NCBI GenBank assembly: GCA_016218155.1
Contig: JACREQ010000058.1
Span: 1-64,000, forward strand
Length of the DNA stretch: 64,000 nucleotides
Direction of reading: 5' to 3'
Origin: Bacteroidia bacterium
GTDB lineage: Bacteria; Bacteroidota; Bacteroidia; Bacteroidales; GWA2-32-17
Shown here: in pieces, positions 46,309 to 53,914 of the stretch
Layout: every line of letters begins with the position of its first letter
How positions within the stretch are numbered: the stretch's first letter is position 1
Notes under the pieces: generated by a model
What the model was told of the DNA's origin: nothing
Databases searched by the model: none
What the model saw: the letters and a program-made list of their open reading frames with translations, nothing else
Position numbers and translations under genes: made by a program

Positions 46309-46476
46309 TTAGAAAGTTAATTGAGTAGGAGGTTTAATAGGTGGAGGAGGTGGAGGAGGAGGATTTTCTGTTCCAATAGGAGGATCTTCTGTGTTTGCTT
46401 TTATAATGTTTGAAAATCCTAAGTTTATAATAGCAACTATTGCTATTATACTGAAAGTTTTAAGAATGTTTTTCAT
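46309..46476 (-). CDS. Small secreted proline-rich peptide (55 aa)
   Basis: This is a 55-codon frame with ATG at 46476 and TAA at 46309. It has a signal peptide or membrane anchor (about 1-28, with hydrophobic IIAIVAIINLGFSNI). The short tail is TEDPPIGTEN, eight consecutive prolines, then IKPPTQLTF. No known family is recognised. Two features support it as real. A copy of the ECF-like promoter motif sits at the right distance upstream (46504-46531), and a terminator hairpin follows the stop directly. It is divergent from the TPR-CHAT gene. A role as sensor, export signal or protease substrate is a guess. Confidence 0.7.
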   Translation of the reverse strand: MKNILKTFSIIAIVAIINLGFSNIIKANTEDPPIGTENPPPPPPPPIKPPTQLTF

Positions 46477-46503
46477 AATAGATTATTTTTTTAATTACAA
46501 CCC

Positions 46504-46531
46504 ATAGTCGAATGAGATGTAATTAGTAACC
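46504..46531 (-). promoter_or_regulatory. ECF-like promoter motif, copy 1 (polyproline peptide gene)
   Basis: On the minus strand GGTTACTA (46524-46531), 12 nt, TCGACTAT (46504-46511) and then GGG. The -10-like part ends 27 nt before the ATG at 46476. The same two-part motif occurs upstream of the sigma gene itself and two further genes in this window. Confidence 0.75.
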
Positions 46532-46562
46532 ACGATAATCTATTTTTTATTAAAAAATTATG

Positions 46563-46588
46563 TTGAAAGTCTAAATTCCGTATCTTTG
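46563..46588 (+). promoter_or_regulatory. House-keeping promoter of the TPR-CHAT gene
   Basis: TATCTTTG at 46581-46588 is a good -7 element, with TTG at 46563-46565 upstream (15-nt gap). Transcription would start near 46595, 16 nt before the ATG at 46611. So the CHAT gene seems constitutive and outside the ECF-like regulon. Confidence 0.5.
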
Positions 46589-46610
46589 GAGTTGCACTTT
46601 TTATTTGAGA

Positions 46611-49600
46611 ATGAAAGCAATAATGATTTTATTCTTTTGTCTTTTAATTCTTAGTATTAATACTAAGAATATTATTGCGAGAAATATTTATTCTAATAAT
46701 GAAAAGAAAGTTAATAGTTTAATAGAACAAGGAAATATTCGTTTATCTGTTTTTGAAATAGATAGTGCATTGTTTTATTTTACCGAAGCGCTTGTAATCA
46801 GCAAACAAAATAAGTTAAGCAAAAAGGAATTATCTATTCATTTAATAATTTCAAATTGTTATACTTCGATTAAAGAATTTAATAAAGCAAAAGATGAATT
46901 AAATTATTCATTAATTATTTTAAATTCAATTAATGTAAAAAATGAATTAAAATCAGATTACTTTTTTTCATTAGGTTATTATAATTATTGTAAAGGCGAT
47001 TTTGTTGAAGCAGAAATAGCATATAAGAAAGCATTATTTTATAAAAAAGATAATGATTTCTCAATTATTTTGGAATTGGAAAGAAGTTGTTTAAAACAAA
47101 ATAAACTAAAAGATGCGAGTATTTATTTAAATAAAATTGATTTAATTTCAGATTCTTTGTGGTTGATTTATTCAATGAGTTTTGATTATGCATTATTAGA
47201 AATAGCTCAATTGAATTTTAAAAATAATATTTGTAATAATGATATTAACATTCTCCCTTTTTTAAGTATTTTAGAAAAAAAGGATACTTTTTCGAGTAAT
47301 AAAGCTAGAGCATATCATTATCAGTGTTTGGGTTTGGTATATAGGTACTTAGAGGATTATTCAAAAAGCTTGAAGTATCTTAAAATTGCCTACGATGAAT
47401 GTAATGCAATTAATGACGATACTAAATATCTTTCTTTAATTTCACTTAGTCATAATTTGCTTAATATTTATTCTAAAATAAGTGATTTCTCAAAAGCTGA
47501 GATGTTTTATAATAAAATATTATTGTATAAAAAAAGGTTGAGATCATCTAATAATATAGATGATTTTGAATTATTTTGTTCAGTTGGAGTTAATTATTTC
47601 TTAAAAAAAGATTATTTAGAATCTATTAAATTTCTTGATTCGGCTTTGGTTTATTCAAAAAATATTACTCCTGACGCAAAGGCAAACTTGTATGATTATT
47701 ATGCATTAGCATATTCTGCTTTAGGTGAATATTCAAAGAGCAATGAACATTTTAAAAAAGCACTTTTCTTCAGACAAAAACAAAATCCAATAAATATTCA
47801 TAATCTTTCTAAAGACTATCAGAATTATTCTGAACTACTAATGAAAATGGGTAGGTCTAAAGAAGCAATTGCAATGGGGAAAAAGTCATGTAAGCTTATT
47901 CAACAGGTAATGGGACAAAAAAGTAGTTCTAGTTCAATAGCATTAACATCTATTGCAAATATTTATCTGGATAGTAAGGATTATAACAATGCTCTGATAA
48001 ATTTTGATAAAGCTTTGTTAGCTGCAAGTTCAGAATCATTAATAAGCGAGAAAAAATTATTTCCAAAATCGGCTTCTGTTGTATACCCTGTGGCATATTT
48101 AAAAGCATTAAAAGGAAAAGCTTCTGCATTATTTGTTATGAGTAAAGGAAAGGAAGCACAACTTGAAAAAAGCCTTCTTTGTTATAATGAAGCTATTTAT
48201 TTGTTAGAAAAGATAAGAAGTGCAAACCAGTTTGATGAAGATAAACTATTGCTAACAGAAAATGAGAACTCAATTTATAATTCGGCTGTACAGGTTGCAT
48301 ATGAGCTGTATAAAATATCTGGCAAAGATGAATATTTAAACACCGCTTTTAATATTTCGGAGAGAAATAAAGCAACTGTGTTACGTGAAAAAGTTTCATT
48401 GTTAAATAAATTCCCTGAAGGCTCACAACAATACTCACTATATCAGAAGGACCAGAAATTACGAAAAGAAATTTCTAGTCTGGAACGTAAAATACCAATG
48501 TCAAATTCAATAGAGGCATCAAAATTAAAAGAACAGCTTTATAAATTGTATGATGATCAGGAAGCATTCTTCACGATGTTAAAAGATAAATATCCGAAAT
48601 TATACGATTCGTGGATTTCTTCTGAATGTATGAGTATTGCTGCTGTACAAAAAAAGTTATTGAATACTGAAAGTCTGGTTGAATATATTCTTGCAGATTC
48701 AACATTATACACAATAATTATTAGTAAAACCGGAAAAGATTTTATTAAAACGGTTTTACCCGGTAATTTTAAAGAAAATATGTATAAATACATTGATGAG
48801 ATTTCTTGTGCAGGTGCTGATGCCACAACTATTAAAGGTTTTAATTCCTTTATTCAGAATTCTTATAGCTTGTATTCAGTAATACTTAAACCTGTAAAGA
48901 ATCTTATAAAGAAGAACTCACTTATTATTGTTTCTGATGGTGTACTGAATTTATTGCCTTTTGAAACTTTGCTAACAAATAACTATAACAACTCACATGT
49001 AGATTATCGTTATCTGCCATATTTAATAAAGGAAAGATCTGTAAGCTATGCTAATTCTGCTACATTATACTGCAGTTCAGGGAAGACTGATAATAAAACA
49101 CCTAAAAATATTCTTGCTTTTGCCCCAGGTTATACTTCGTCAAATTCGGCAATAGCTGAAGTTGTAACACGTTCATTCTATTCACCGTTAAGGGGAGCAA
49201 AAGAGGAAGTAAATAGTTTTAACGGTATTTTAAATGGCGATTATTTTTTTAATAACGAAGCAACCGAAACAGAATTTAAAAACAGGGCAAATGATTATTC
49301 AATTATTCATATGGCAATGCACGGTCAGGCTGATGCTGATGATTCGGGTAATTCGAGGTTAATATTCGAGAATGGCGGAAAAGGAAATGATGGTTTTCTT
49401 TATGCATGGGAAATTTATAATATGAATTTAAACCCTGATATGGTAGTATTAAGTGCATGTAATACTGGAACTGGTAAACTTAGAAAAGGTGAAGGTGTTA
49501 TGAGTTTAGCAAGATCTTTTTCTTATGCAGGTTGCCCAAGTGTTGTAATGACACTATGGTCTATAAGCGACTTAAGCAGTACTGATTTGATGAAATATTT

Positions 49601-49841
49601 TTATAGTAATTTGTCACTTGGAGATAATAAAGCGGAGGCCTTGCAGAAAGCGAAAACTGAATATATTACTCAAACCAGTCCTATGAAATCTCATCCTTAT
49701 TATTGGGCAGGATATGTTGTTATAGGCGATAAGTCACCGGTTGAAATCGATTCGCATATAAACAAAATGTTTTATACTTCGTCAGTTTCTCTTGCAATAT
49801 TGGCACTGGCTTTTGTTTTTGTTAGAAGAAGATTTAAGTAG
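46611..49841 (+). CDS. TPR-CHAT protein (caspase-like protease)
   Basis: This 1076-aa protein starts at ATG 46611 with a signal peptide or anchor (about 1-22). TPR helices span about 30-460 and a helical linker about 480-680. The CHAT domain (about 685-1040) is a caspase/separase-type cysteine protease. Its dyad is complete: His904 in HMAMHGQ and Cys950 in LSACNTG. A C-terminal membrane segment ends in RRRFK (about 1052-1076). If the N-terminal signal is cleaved, the TPR and CHAT domains lie in the periplasm, and the C-terminal helix anchors the protein. This differs from cytoplasmic TPR-CHAT proteins such as Csx29. A sigma/TPR pair and an ECF-like regulon lie within 4-7 kb, suggesting a signalling role. 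Confidence 0.9.
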   Translation: MKAIMILFFCLLILSINTKNIIARNIYSNNEKKVNSLIEQGNIRLSVFEIDSALFYFTEALVISKQNKLSKKELSIHLIISNCYTSIKEFNKAKDELNYSLIILNSINVKNELKSDYFFSLGYYNYCKGDFVEAEIAYKKALFYKKDNDFSIILELERSCLKQNKLKDASIYLNKIDLISDSLWLIYSMSFDYALLEIAQLNFKNNICNNDINILPFLSILEKKDTFSSNKARAYHYQCLGLVYRYLEDYSKSLKYLKIAYDECNAINDDTKYLSLISLSHNLLNIYSKISDFSKAEMFYNKILLYKKRLRSSNNIDDFELFCSVGVNYFLKKDYLESIKFLDSALVYSKNITPDAKANLYDYYALAYSALGEYSKSNEHFKKALFFRQKQNPINIHNLSKDYQNYSELLMKMGRSKEAIAMGKKSCKLIQQVMGQKSSSSSIALTSIANIYLDSKDYNNALINFDKALLAASSESLISEKKLFPKSASVVYPVAYLKALKGKASALFVMSKGKEAQLEKSLLCYNEAIYLLEKIRSANQFDEDKLLLTENENSIYNSAVQVAYELYKISGKDEYLNTAFNISERNKATVLREKVSLLNKFPEGSQQYSLYQKDQKLRKEISSLERKIPMSNSIEASKLKEQLYKLYDDQEAFFTMLKDKYPKLYDSWISSECMSIAAVQKKLLNTESLVEYILADSTLYTIIISKTGKDFIKTVLPGNFKENMYKYIDEISCAGADATTIKGFNSFIQNSYSLYSVILKPVKNLIKKNSLIIVSDGVLNLLPFETLLTNNYNNSHVDYRYLPYLIKERSVSYANSATLYCSSGKTDNKTPKNILAFAPGYTSSNSAIAEVVTRSFYSPLRGAKEEVNSFNGILNGDYFFNNEATETEFKNRANDYSIIHMAMHGQADADDSGNSRLIFENGGKGNDGFLYAWEIYNMNLNPDMVVLSACNTGTGKLRKGEGVMSLARSFSYAGCPSVVMTLWSISDLSSTDLMKYFYSNLSLGDNKAEALQKAKTEYITQTSPMKSHPYYWAGYVVIGDKSPVEIDSHINKMFYTSSVSLAILALAFVFVRRRFK

Positions 49842-49851
49842 TAAAACTGAG

Positions 49852-50140
49852 TTCTTTCTCGATTTTCTTTGCTCTATCCGCTGCGGCAGCGAAGCGATTA
49901 GGTATTTGTAATTATTTTAAATGGTTTATATCTTCATGTCACTGTTAGTGAGATGGCGGGTCATGCTAGCCATGATGTTCTTCTTTCGTCATTGCGTGCC
50001 ACGACACGCAATCTCATTTGTTACTTCTCGATATGCTTAGCTTCCTCCGCAGCGGCGGAGCGGTGGACGAAGTAGCAACCGGGATTTTCTTTTCACTCGC
50101 TCGCATCTTGCGAGTGAGGCTCCTCACTTCGTATAAATTA
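49852..50140. repeat. Intergenic repeat cluster (49842-50142)
   Basis: This 300-bp gap holds no gene. It contains degenerate GC palindromes at about 49877-49896 (CCGCTGCGGCAGCG) and 50044-50063 (CCTCCGCAGCGGCGGAGCGG). An inverted repeat with arms ATTGCGTG and CACGCAAT lies at 49991-50012, followed by a TTACTTCTCGATATGCTTAG unit and CGAAGTAGCAACCGGG. A short inverted repeat CACTCGCTCGCA/TTGCGAGTG is near 50095-50117. The same units recur at 51.4-52.0 and 61.3-61.7 kb. Confidence 0.8.
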
Positions 50141-50142
50141 TC

Positions 50143-51369
50143 TTAATTACTTGTTTTAAATTTTTCTACTTCTTTAAAAACCCTCATAAAATTACCACCC
50201 CATATTTTAATAATCTGTTCTTCGGTATAGCCACGTTTTACAAGTTCCTTTGTTATGTTTTTCATTTCAGATACGTCGTAACAACCAATAACATCGCCAC
50301 CTCCATCAAAATCAGTTCCTATGCCAACATGATCGATTCCAGCTATCTTCACCATGTGATCAATATGATCAATAACATCTGTAACATTAGCCAAAATAGG
50401 TGGATAATTTACATCAAGCTGATGCCATTCCCTAATCCCGTTTCTTCTTTGTTCATCGTTATAGTTTGCCCAATTGCTGTGTTTAATTTCAAATGCTGCA
50501 TGTGCGCTATCTCTTGCAGGATAAGAAGGCATCTTTTTTACATAATCACTTAAAATACACATTTGAATTACACCACCATTTTTAGCAAGTGCAATGAGCA
50601 TTTCATCTGAAAGATTTCGTGGGTTATCACATAATGCACGGGAGCAAGAGTGAGAAGCAATAACCGGTGTCTTTGATAATTTAAGAACATCGTAAAATGT
50701 GCTGTCGGAAGCGTGTGATACGTCAATCATAATACCCAGATTGTTCATTCTTTTAACAACTTGCTCACCAAATGGGGATAATCCTTTAAATAAAGTAGTG
50801 TCTGTTGACGAATCTGCTATGTGGTTATTTCTTGTATGAACTAATGTTATGTAGCGAATACCTTTTTTGTAGAAATAATCAATATTCTCAATTTTGTCTG
50901 CTAAAGCATAGCCGTTTTCAATTCCTAAATAAATGGCTCGTTTATTTTCTTTTTCTAAACGATAACCATCTTCATGAGTAATCGCAATTTCAGCTTTGGC
51001 AGGATAAGCATTTATTGCTTTATAAACTGCATCAATAATCTGGTTGGTCTGATTAAATGCTTTTTCCAATCCTATGCTATCCTGATTTCCCTGTCCAACA
51101 AATGCTGCAAAAAACGAAGCATCCAGATCACCTGCCTCCATTCGTGGAATATCATATTTGGTTCCTGTTTCTTTTGCATTATGCGATTTCCCAATGTCAA
51201 AGTCTTCACTCATTAATACTAATGGACTGTCGCAATGAGAGTCGATGGTGAAAGCTTTTTTGTGAATAAGTTCAGTTCTTTTTTCTATAGATTTGCACGA
51301 TGTTAATAAAACAAGTGTAGAAATAAGAAAATATATTACGTAAAATGAAGATAATTTAATTGAAGTCAT
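50143..51369 (-). CDS. Lipoprotein membrane dipeptidase (M19 family)
   Basis: This 408-aa zinc dipeptidase of the renal-dipeptidase (M19) family has a lipoprotein signal ending at Cys25 (LLTSC) when started at ATG 51369. The longer frame (start 51432) would begin inside the repeat, so the shorter one is preferred. Metal-binding motifs are visible: HCDSP (HxD), GIENGYAL, DVSHASD, ASHSCSRAL with NPRNLSDE, and GIGTDFDGG. It cleaves dipeptides, including D-amino-acid-containing ones, on the envelope. It lies inside the CHAT-sigma region but has no visible ECF-like motif. Confidence 0.93.
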   Translation of the reverse strand: MTSIKLSSFYVIYFLISTLVLLTSCKSIEKRTELIHKKAFTIDSHCDSPLVLMSEDFDIGKSHNAKETGTKYDIPRMEAGDLDASFFAAFVGQGNQDSIGLEKAFNQTNQIIDAVYKAINAYPAKAEIAITHEDGYRLEKENKRAIYLGIENGYALADKIENIDYFYKKGIRYITLVHTRNNHIADSSTDTTLFKGLSPFGEQVVKRMNNLGIMIDVSHASDSTFYDVLKLSKTPVIASHSCSRALCDNPRNLSDEMLIALAKNGGVIQMCILSDYVKKMPSYPARDSAHAAFEIKHSNWANYNDEQRRNGIREWHQLDVNYPPILANVTDVIDHIDHMVKIAGIDHVGIGTDFDGGGDVIGCYDVSEMKNITKELVKRGYTEEQIIKIWGGNFMRVFKEVEKFKTSN

Positions 51370-51429
51370 AAATAATTTTTTAGTAGGATTGCTTTTCTGA
51401 ATGTAAAAGTATAAAATAAATCTTATTTC

Positions 51430-51549
51430 CATTTTTCGTCATTGCGTGCCACGACACGCAATCTCATATTGCTTTGCTTAATGTGTTACTTTTCGAGTTT
51501 GTTGAGCACTATATGTATTCTGGTTTCGTTACTTCTCGATATGCTTCGC
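51430..51549 (+). repeat. 120-bp direct repeat, unit 1
   Basis: This unit and the one at 51616-51735 agree at 112 of 120 positions by manual alignment. Each holds the ATTGCGTG/CACGCAAT inverted repeat (51441-51462 here) and ends in TTACTTCTCGATATGCTTCG. It overlaps no predicted gene once the dipeptidase is started at 51369. Confidence 0.85.
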
Positions 51550-51615
51550 ACTCGAAGTAGCAACCGGGATTTTTCTGTACCTGTGGTCTGGGTGTAAGGA
51601 CTGATCTCTACTCTA

Positions 51616-51735
51616 CATTTTTCGTCATTGCGTGCTACGACACGCAATCTCATATTGCTTTGCTTATCGTGTTGCTTTTCGAGTTTGTTGAGTACTATAT
51701 GCATTCTGGTTCTGTTACTTCTCGATATGCTTCGC
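51616..51735 (+). repeat. 120-bp direct repeat, unit 2
   Basis: Second copy of the unit at 51430-51549, separated from it by 66 bp. The inverted repeat is at 51627-51648. A degenerate GC palindrome (CCGTAGCGGCGG) follows at about 51741-51752. Confidence 0.85.
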
Positions 51736-51800
51736 TTTCTCCGTAGCGGCGGAGCGGTGGGCTAAATAGCAATATTATTGGTTGAAATTATCAATTATGC

Positions 51801-51900
51801 TAGTCCGCCGCGGTGGAGAGTTTATCGAGAACTTCAGGAATTTTGGTTCTGTTACTTCTCGATACGCTTCGCTCCGCCGCGGCGGACGAAGTAACAACCA
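51801..51900. repeat. Extragenic repeat with nested perfect GC palindrome
   Basis: GTTACTTC and its reverse complement GAAGTAAC (about 51851 and 51890) flank a CTCGATACGCTTCG unit and the palindrome TCCGCCGCGGCGGA (about 51872-51885). A second, imperfect palindrome copy (CCGCCGCGGTGG) lies at about 51804. With the 120-bp units and three hairpins this makes a 600-bp non-coding island. Confidence 0.75.
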
Positions 51901-51914
51901 GGATTTTGTATCTG

Positions 51915-52009
51915 CAGTCAGGTCTTTCGACCTGACTGTTTTAATATTTGAATGTCGGGTCAAAAGACCCGACATCAAATGAATCCTCTGGTCTGTGCGC
52001 TACAGACCA
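51915..52009. repeat. Three consecutive perfect hairpins
   Basis: Hairpin 1: CAGTCAGGTC (51915-51924), loop of 4, GACCTGACTG (51929-51938). Hairpin 2: ATGTCGGGTC (51952-51961), AAAA loop, GACCCGACAT (51966-51975). Hairpin 3: TGGTCTGT (51989-51996), loop of 5, ACAGACCA (52002-52009). They lie just downstream of the stop of the minus-strand TPR gene (52037). No T-run follows on the minus strand, so simple terminators are not a full explanation. Confidence 0.85.
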
Positions 52010-52036
52010 CATTACATAATTTTTGAAAATTGTTAT

Positions 52037-52789
52037 TTATTCTATCTTCTTAATCAATTTCTCAGCCTCTTTTACATAAACTGATTTATTGTCAATAAGT
52101 TTTTGCAAAACCGGAATTGCTTTTTCAGGTTTGTTTAGCTGAATATATGTCAAAGAAAGATACCAAAGGCAATCTTCGTGCATACCATTAGTTTCATCTT
52201 TTGATGCATCAAGTAATAAACTTTCTGCCATGGTAAAATTGCCAAGTTCCATGTACGACAAACCTTTTACCAGATTTACCAATATATTGCTACTGCTGTT
52301 TTCGTGCGAAAGCAGTTTTATACTTTCATCATATTTGCCATTCTGATATGCAATAAATCCTTTTTCTATATTTAATAACGAATCATCTGCAGAACGCGAA
52401 ATTGCATCAATATTTAAAGGTTTATAATACTGTGCATATAATTCCTTATTGGATTGTTTAGAATAAAAAATGTAATAGCCGAATACCGAAATTGAAACAA
52501 TTAATGCAACAGAAGCTGCAATTTTATAAATGAAGAACCTGTTATTTTTTGATTTTTCTATATTCTTTTCAGGAGCCATTGAGTAAAAATATCTTGATTC
52601 GGCATTATTTAATGCCTCCTTAAAATCGGCTCTTTTATTATAGTCATATATAACATTGTTTACTTCATTATATAATGCAAACTCTTTTTCTAAGACTTTA
52701 TCGGTTGATAATTGTTTTAAAAAATCGGTTTTTTCTGTTTCCGACATACTACCATCTAGGTATCTCTCGAATAGTCCATGGTTTTCCAT
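52037..52789 (-). CDS. Single-pass TPR protein with anti-sigma-like N-terminus
   Basis: This 250-aa protein is encoded directly after the sigma gene and overlaps it by 41 bp, so the two are translated together. Residues 1-60 (FERYLDGSMSETEK, then KEFALYNEVNNVI) have the pattern of the cytoplasmic N-terminus of Bacteroidota anti-sigma factors without zinc ligands. One membrane helix follows (about 86-109). The periplasmic part has TPR helices (about 128-250, for example KGFIAYQNGKYDESIKLL). I propose it is the anti-sigma or sensor partner. A simple TPR scaffold remains possible. Confidence 0.7.
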   Translation of the reverse strand: MENHGLFERYLDGSMSETEKTDFLKQLSTDKVLEKEFALYNEVNNVIYDYNKRADFKEALNNAESRYFYSMAPEKNIEKSKNNRFFIYKIAASVALIVSISVFGYYIFYSKQSNKELYAQYYKPLNIDAISRSADDSLLNIEKGFIAYQNGKYDESIKLLSHENSSSNILVNLVKGLSYMELGNFTMAESLLLDASKDETNGMHEDCLWYLSLTYIQLNKPEKAIPVLQKLIDNKSVYVKEAEKLIKKIE

Positions 52790-53345
52790 CGCTTAATTCT
52801 TTTAATAGTGGATCATTATAAATCTTCTTAAATAATTCTTGTTTACACCTTAGTCTTCTGTTTTTTGTAAATTGTTCACTACTCATGTTTAATTTTAGAG
52901 TGACTTCAGTTATTGAATTTCCCTCAATAAATAATCTTAATAGTTCTTTACATTTTTCGCCCAGCTTACTAAAATGCTTTGCTATTAGTCTTTTTCTGTC
53001 TTCATTAGTTATATAACCTATAATATTAGTGTCCGATTCAATTTCTATATTCTCATCAATTATTAATTTTCTTTTAGTGGTTCTTATTTTATCAATCATT
53101 CTTCTTTTACATACGGCTATCAGAAAAGTGATGAATTTATACTGAAGTATTAAAGGAGGATCAGCCATTAAAGCTGAATAAGCCGTTAATAGGCCATCTT
53201 GGAAGATGTCTTTTGCATCATCCTTATTGCCATAATACTTATATAATATAATCTCTTCAATCACCGGGTAATAGTTTTGATATATAAAGTTAAGAACCTC
53301 AGAACTGTTAGACTTTAATCCTTCAATTATTTTGTCATTTGTCAT
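52749..53345 (-). CDS. ECF-like RNA polymerase sigma factor
   Basis: This 198-aa sigma-70-family protein has region 2 at about 15-95 (YYGNKDDAKDIFQDGLLTAYSAL, then ITFLIAVCKRRMIDKIR) and region 4 at about 130-180 (LGEKCKELLRLFIEGNSITEVTLKLNMSSEQF, a helix-turn-helix). It lacks regions 1 and 3, as in ECF sigmas. I start it at ATG 53345 because longer frames would run through its promoter. The ECF-like motif lies 17 nt upstream (53362-53389), suggesting autoactivation. A 41-bp overlap couples it to the TPR protein gene. Confidence 0.9.
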   Translation of the reverse strand: MTNDKIIEGLKSNSSEVLNFIYQNYYPVIEEIILYKYYGNKDDAKDIFQDGLLTAYSALMADPPLILQYKFITFLIAVCKRRMIDKIRTTKRKLIIDENIEIESDTNIIGYITNEDRKRLIAKHFSKLGEKCKELLRLFIEGNSITEVTLKLNMSSEQFTKNRRLRCKQELFKKIYNDPLLKELSDGKPWTIREIPRW

Positions 53346-53361
53346 ATCAGTTCCGTACCCC

Positions 53362-53389
53362 ATAGTCGATGAAAAGTGAAATAGTAACC
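53362..53389 (-). promoter_or_regulatory. ECF-like promoter motif, copy 2 (sigma gene)
   Basis: On the minus strand GGTTACTA (53382-53389), 12 nt, TCGACTAT (53362-53369) and GGGG. The end of the -10-like part is 16 nt before the ATG at 53345. It suggests that the sigma factor drives its own gene. Confidence 0.8.
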
Positions 53390-53434
53390 CCAAAAGTAAA
53401 TAAATATTTTTTTTTATTTTTTTTAAATTTTAAT

Positions 53435-53463
53435 GGTTACTAATTGATATCATCTTCGACTAT
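53435..53463 (+). promoter_or_regulatory. ECF-like promoter motif, copy 3 (gene at 53508)
   Basis: On the plus strand GGTTACTA (53435-53442), 13 nt, TCGACTAT (53456-53463) and AGG. It faces away from copy 2 across a 45-bp AT-rich spacer, so the two form a divergent promoter pair. Confidence 0.78.
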
Positions 53464-53507
53464 AGGAATTATTTAATAGGTATAATTCATTTTAATAACT
53501 TAAAAAT

Positions 53508-53837
53508 ATGGTTATGGCAAATGTATTCAGCAAAAAAGAATGGATTTCTGATTTGGAGTATCAGTCAGAAATTGAAACTACTACCGAATGGTTTAATGTA
53601 GATGCAGTATGCAAATACAGAAATGGCACCGCTGTAATTATTATTGTAAATATTTTGCATGAAGTGCAGAAAATTACAGTTGCCGACAAAGGTTTACTAA
53701 AAGATATTGTTATTAATTTTTTTAGTAATAAGAAAAATAGCGACAATAAATTTAAGATTTTGTATACAAAAGATATTAAAACTGCAAATATTGTATATGA
53801 AAGATTAATGGATCTTTATTTTAATGATAAAGACTAA
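53508..53837 (+). CDS. Unknown protein in the ECF-like regulon (109 aa)
   Basis: I do not recognise a family. ATG occurs at 53508 and again at 53514, giving 109 or 107 aa. There is no signal peptide or membrane segment, so it is probably cytoplasmic. It has mixed alpha/beta character, with a hydrophobic strand GTAVIIIVNIL near residues 44-54 and an acidic, Lys-rich end. It is divergent from the sigma gene and has its own motif copy, which makes a role in the circuit plausible. A regulator or small enzyme is equally possible. Confidence 0.65.
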   Translation: MVMANVFSKKEWISDLEYQSEIETTTEWFNVDAVCKYRNGTAVIIIVNILHEVQKITVADKGLLKDIVINFFSNKKNSDNKFKILYTKDIKTANIVYERLMDLYFNDKD

Positions 53838-53914
53838 TTGTTTAATATTTAAAGTATTTTAAATAAAATATATAAATTGCAGAAATTAAAAATAAATAAA
53901 AAAAACAACAAACT

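Noticed and set aside
51486-51982. Reading frames of 64-72 codons over the repeats (both strands)
   Set aside because: They are read-through of the 120-bp duplicated units and of palindromes. Their peptides differ in frame between copies.
53345-53393. Longer N-terminus for the sigma factor
   Set aside because: The extension to 53393 would translate through the ECF-like promoter motif and has no family likeness.
46309-53837. Type III-E CRISPR (Craspase) locus
   Set aside because: No CRISPR repeats, gRAMP effector or cas genes occur in the window. Only the kinds of output proteins are similar.
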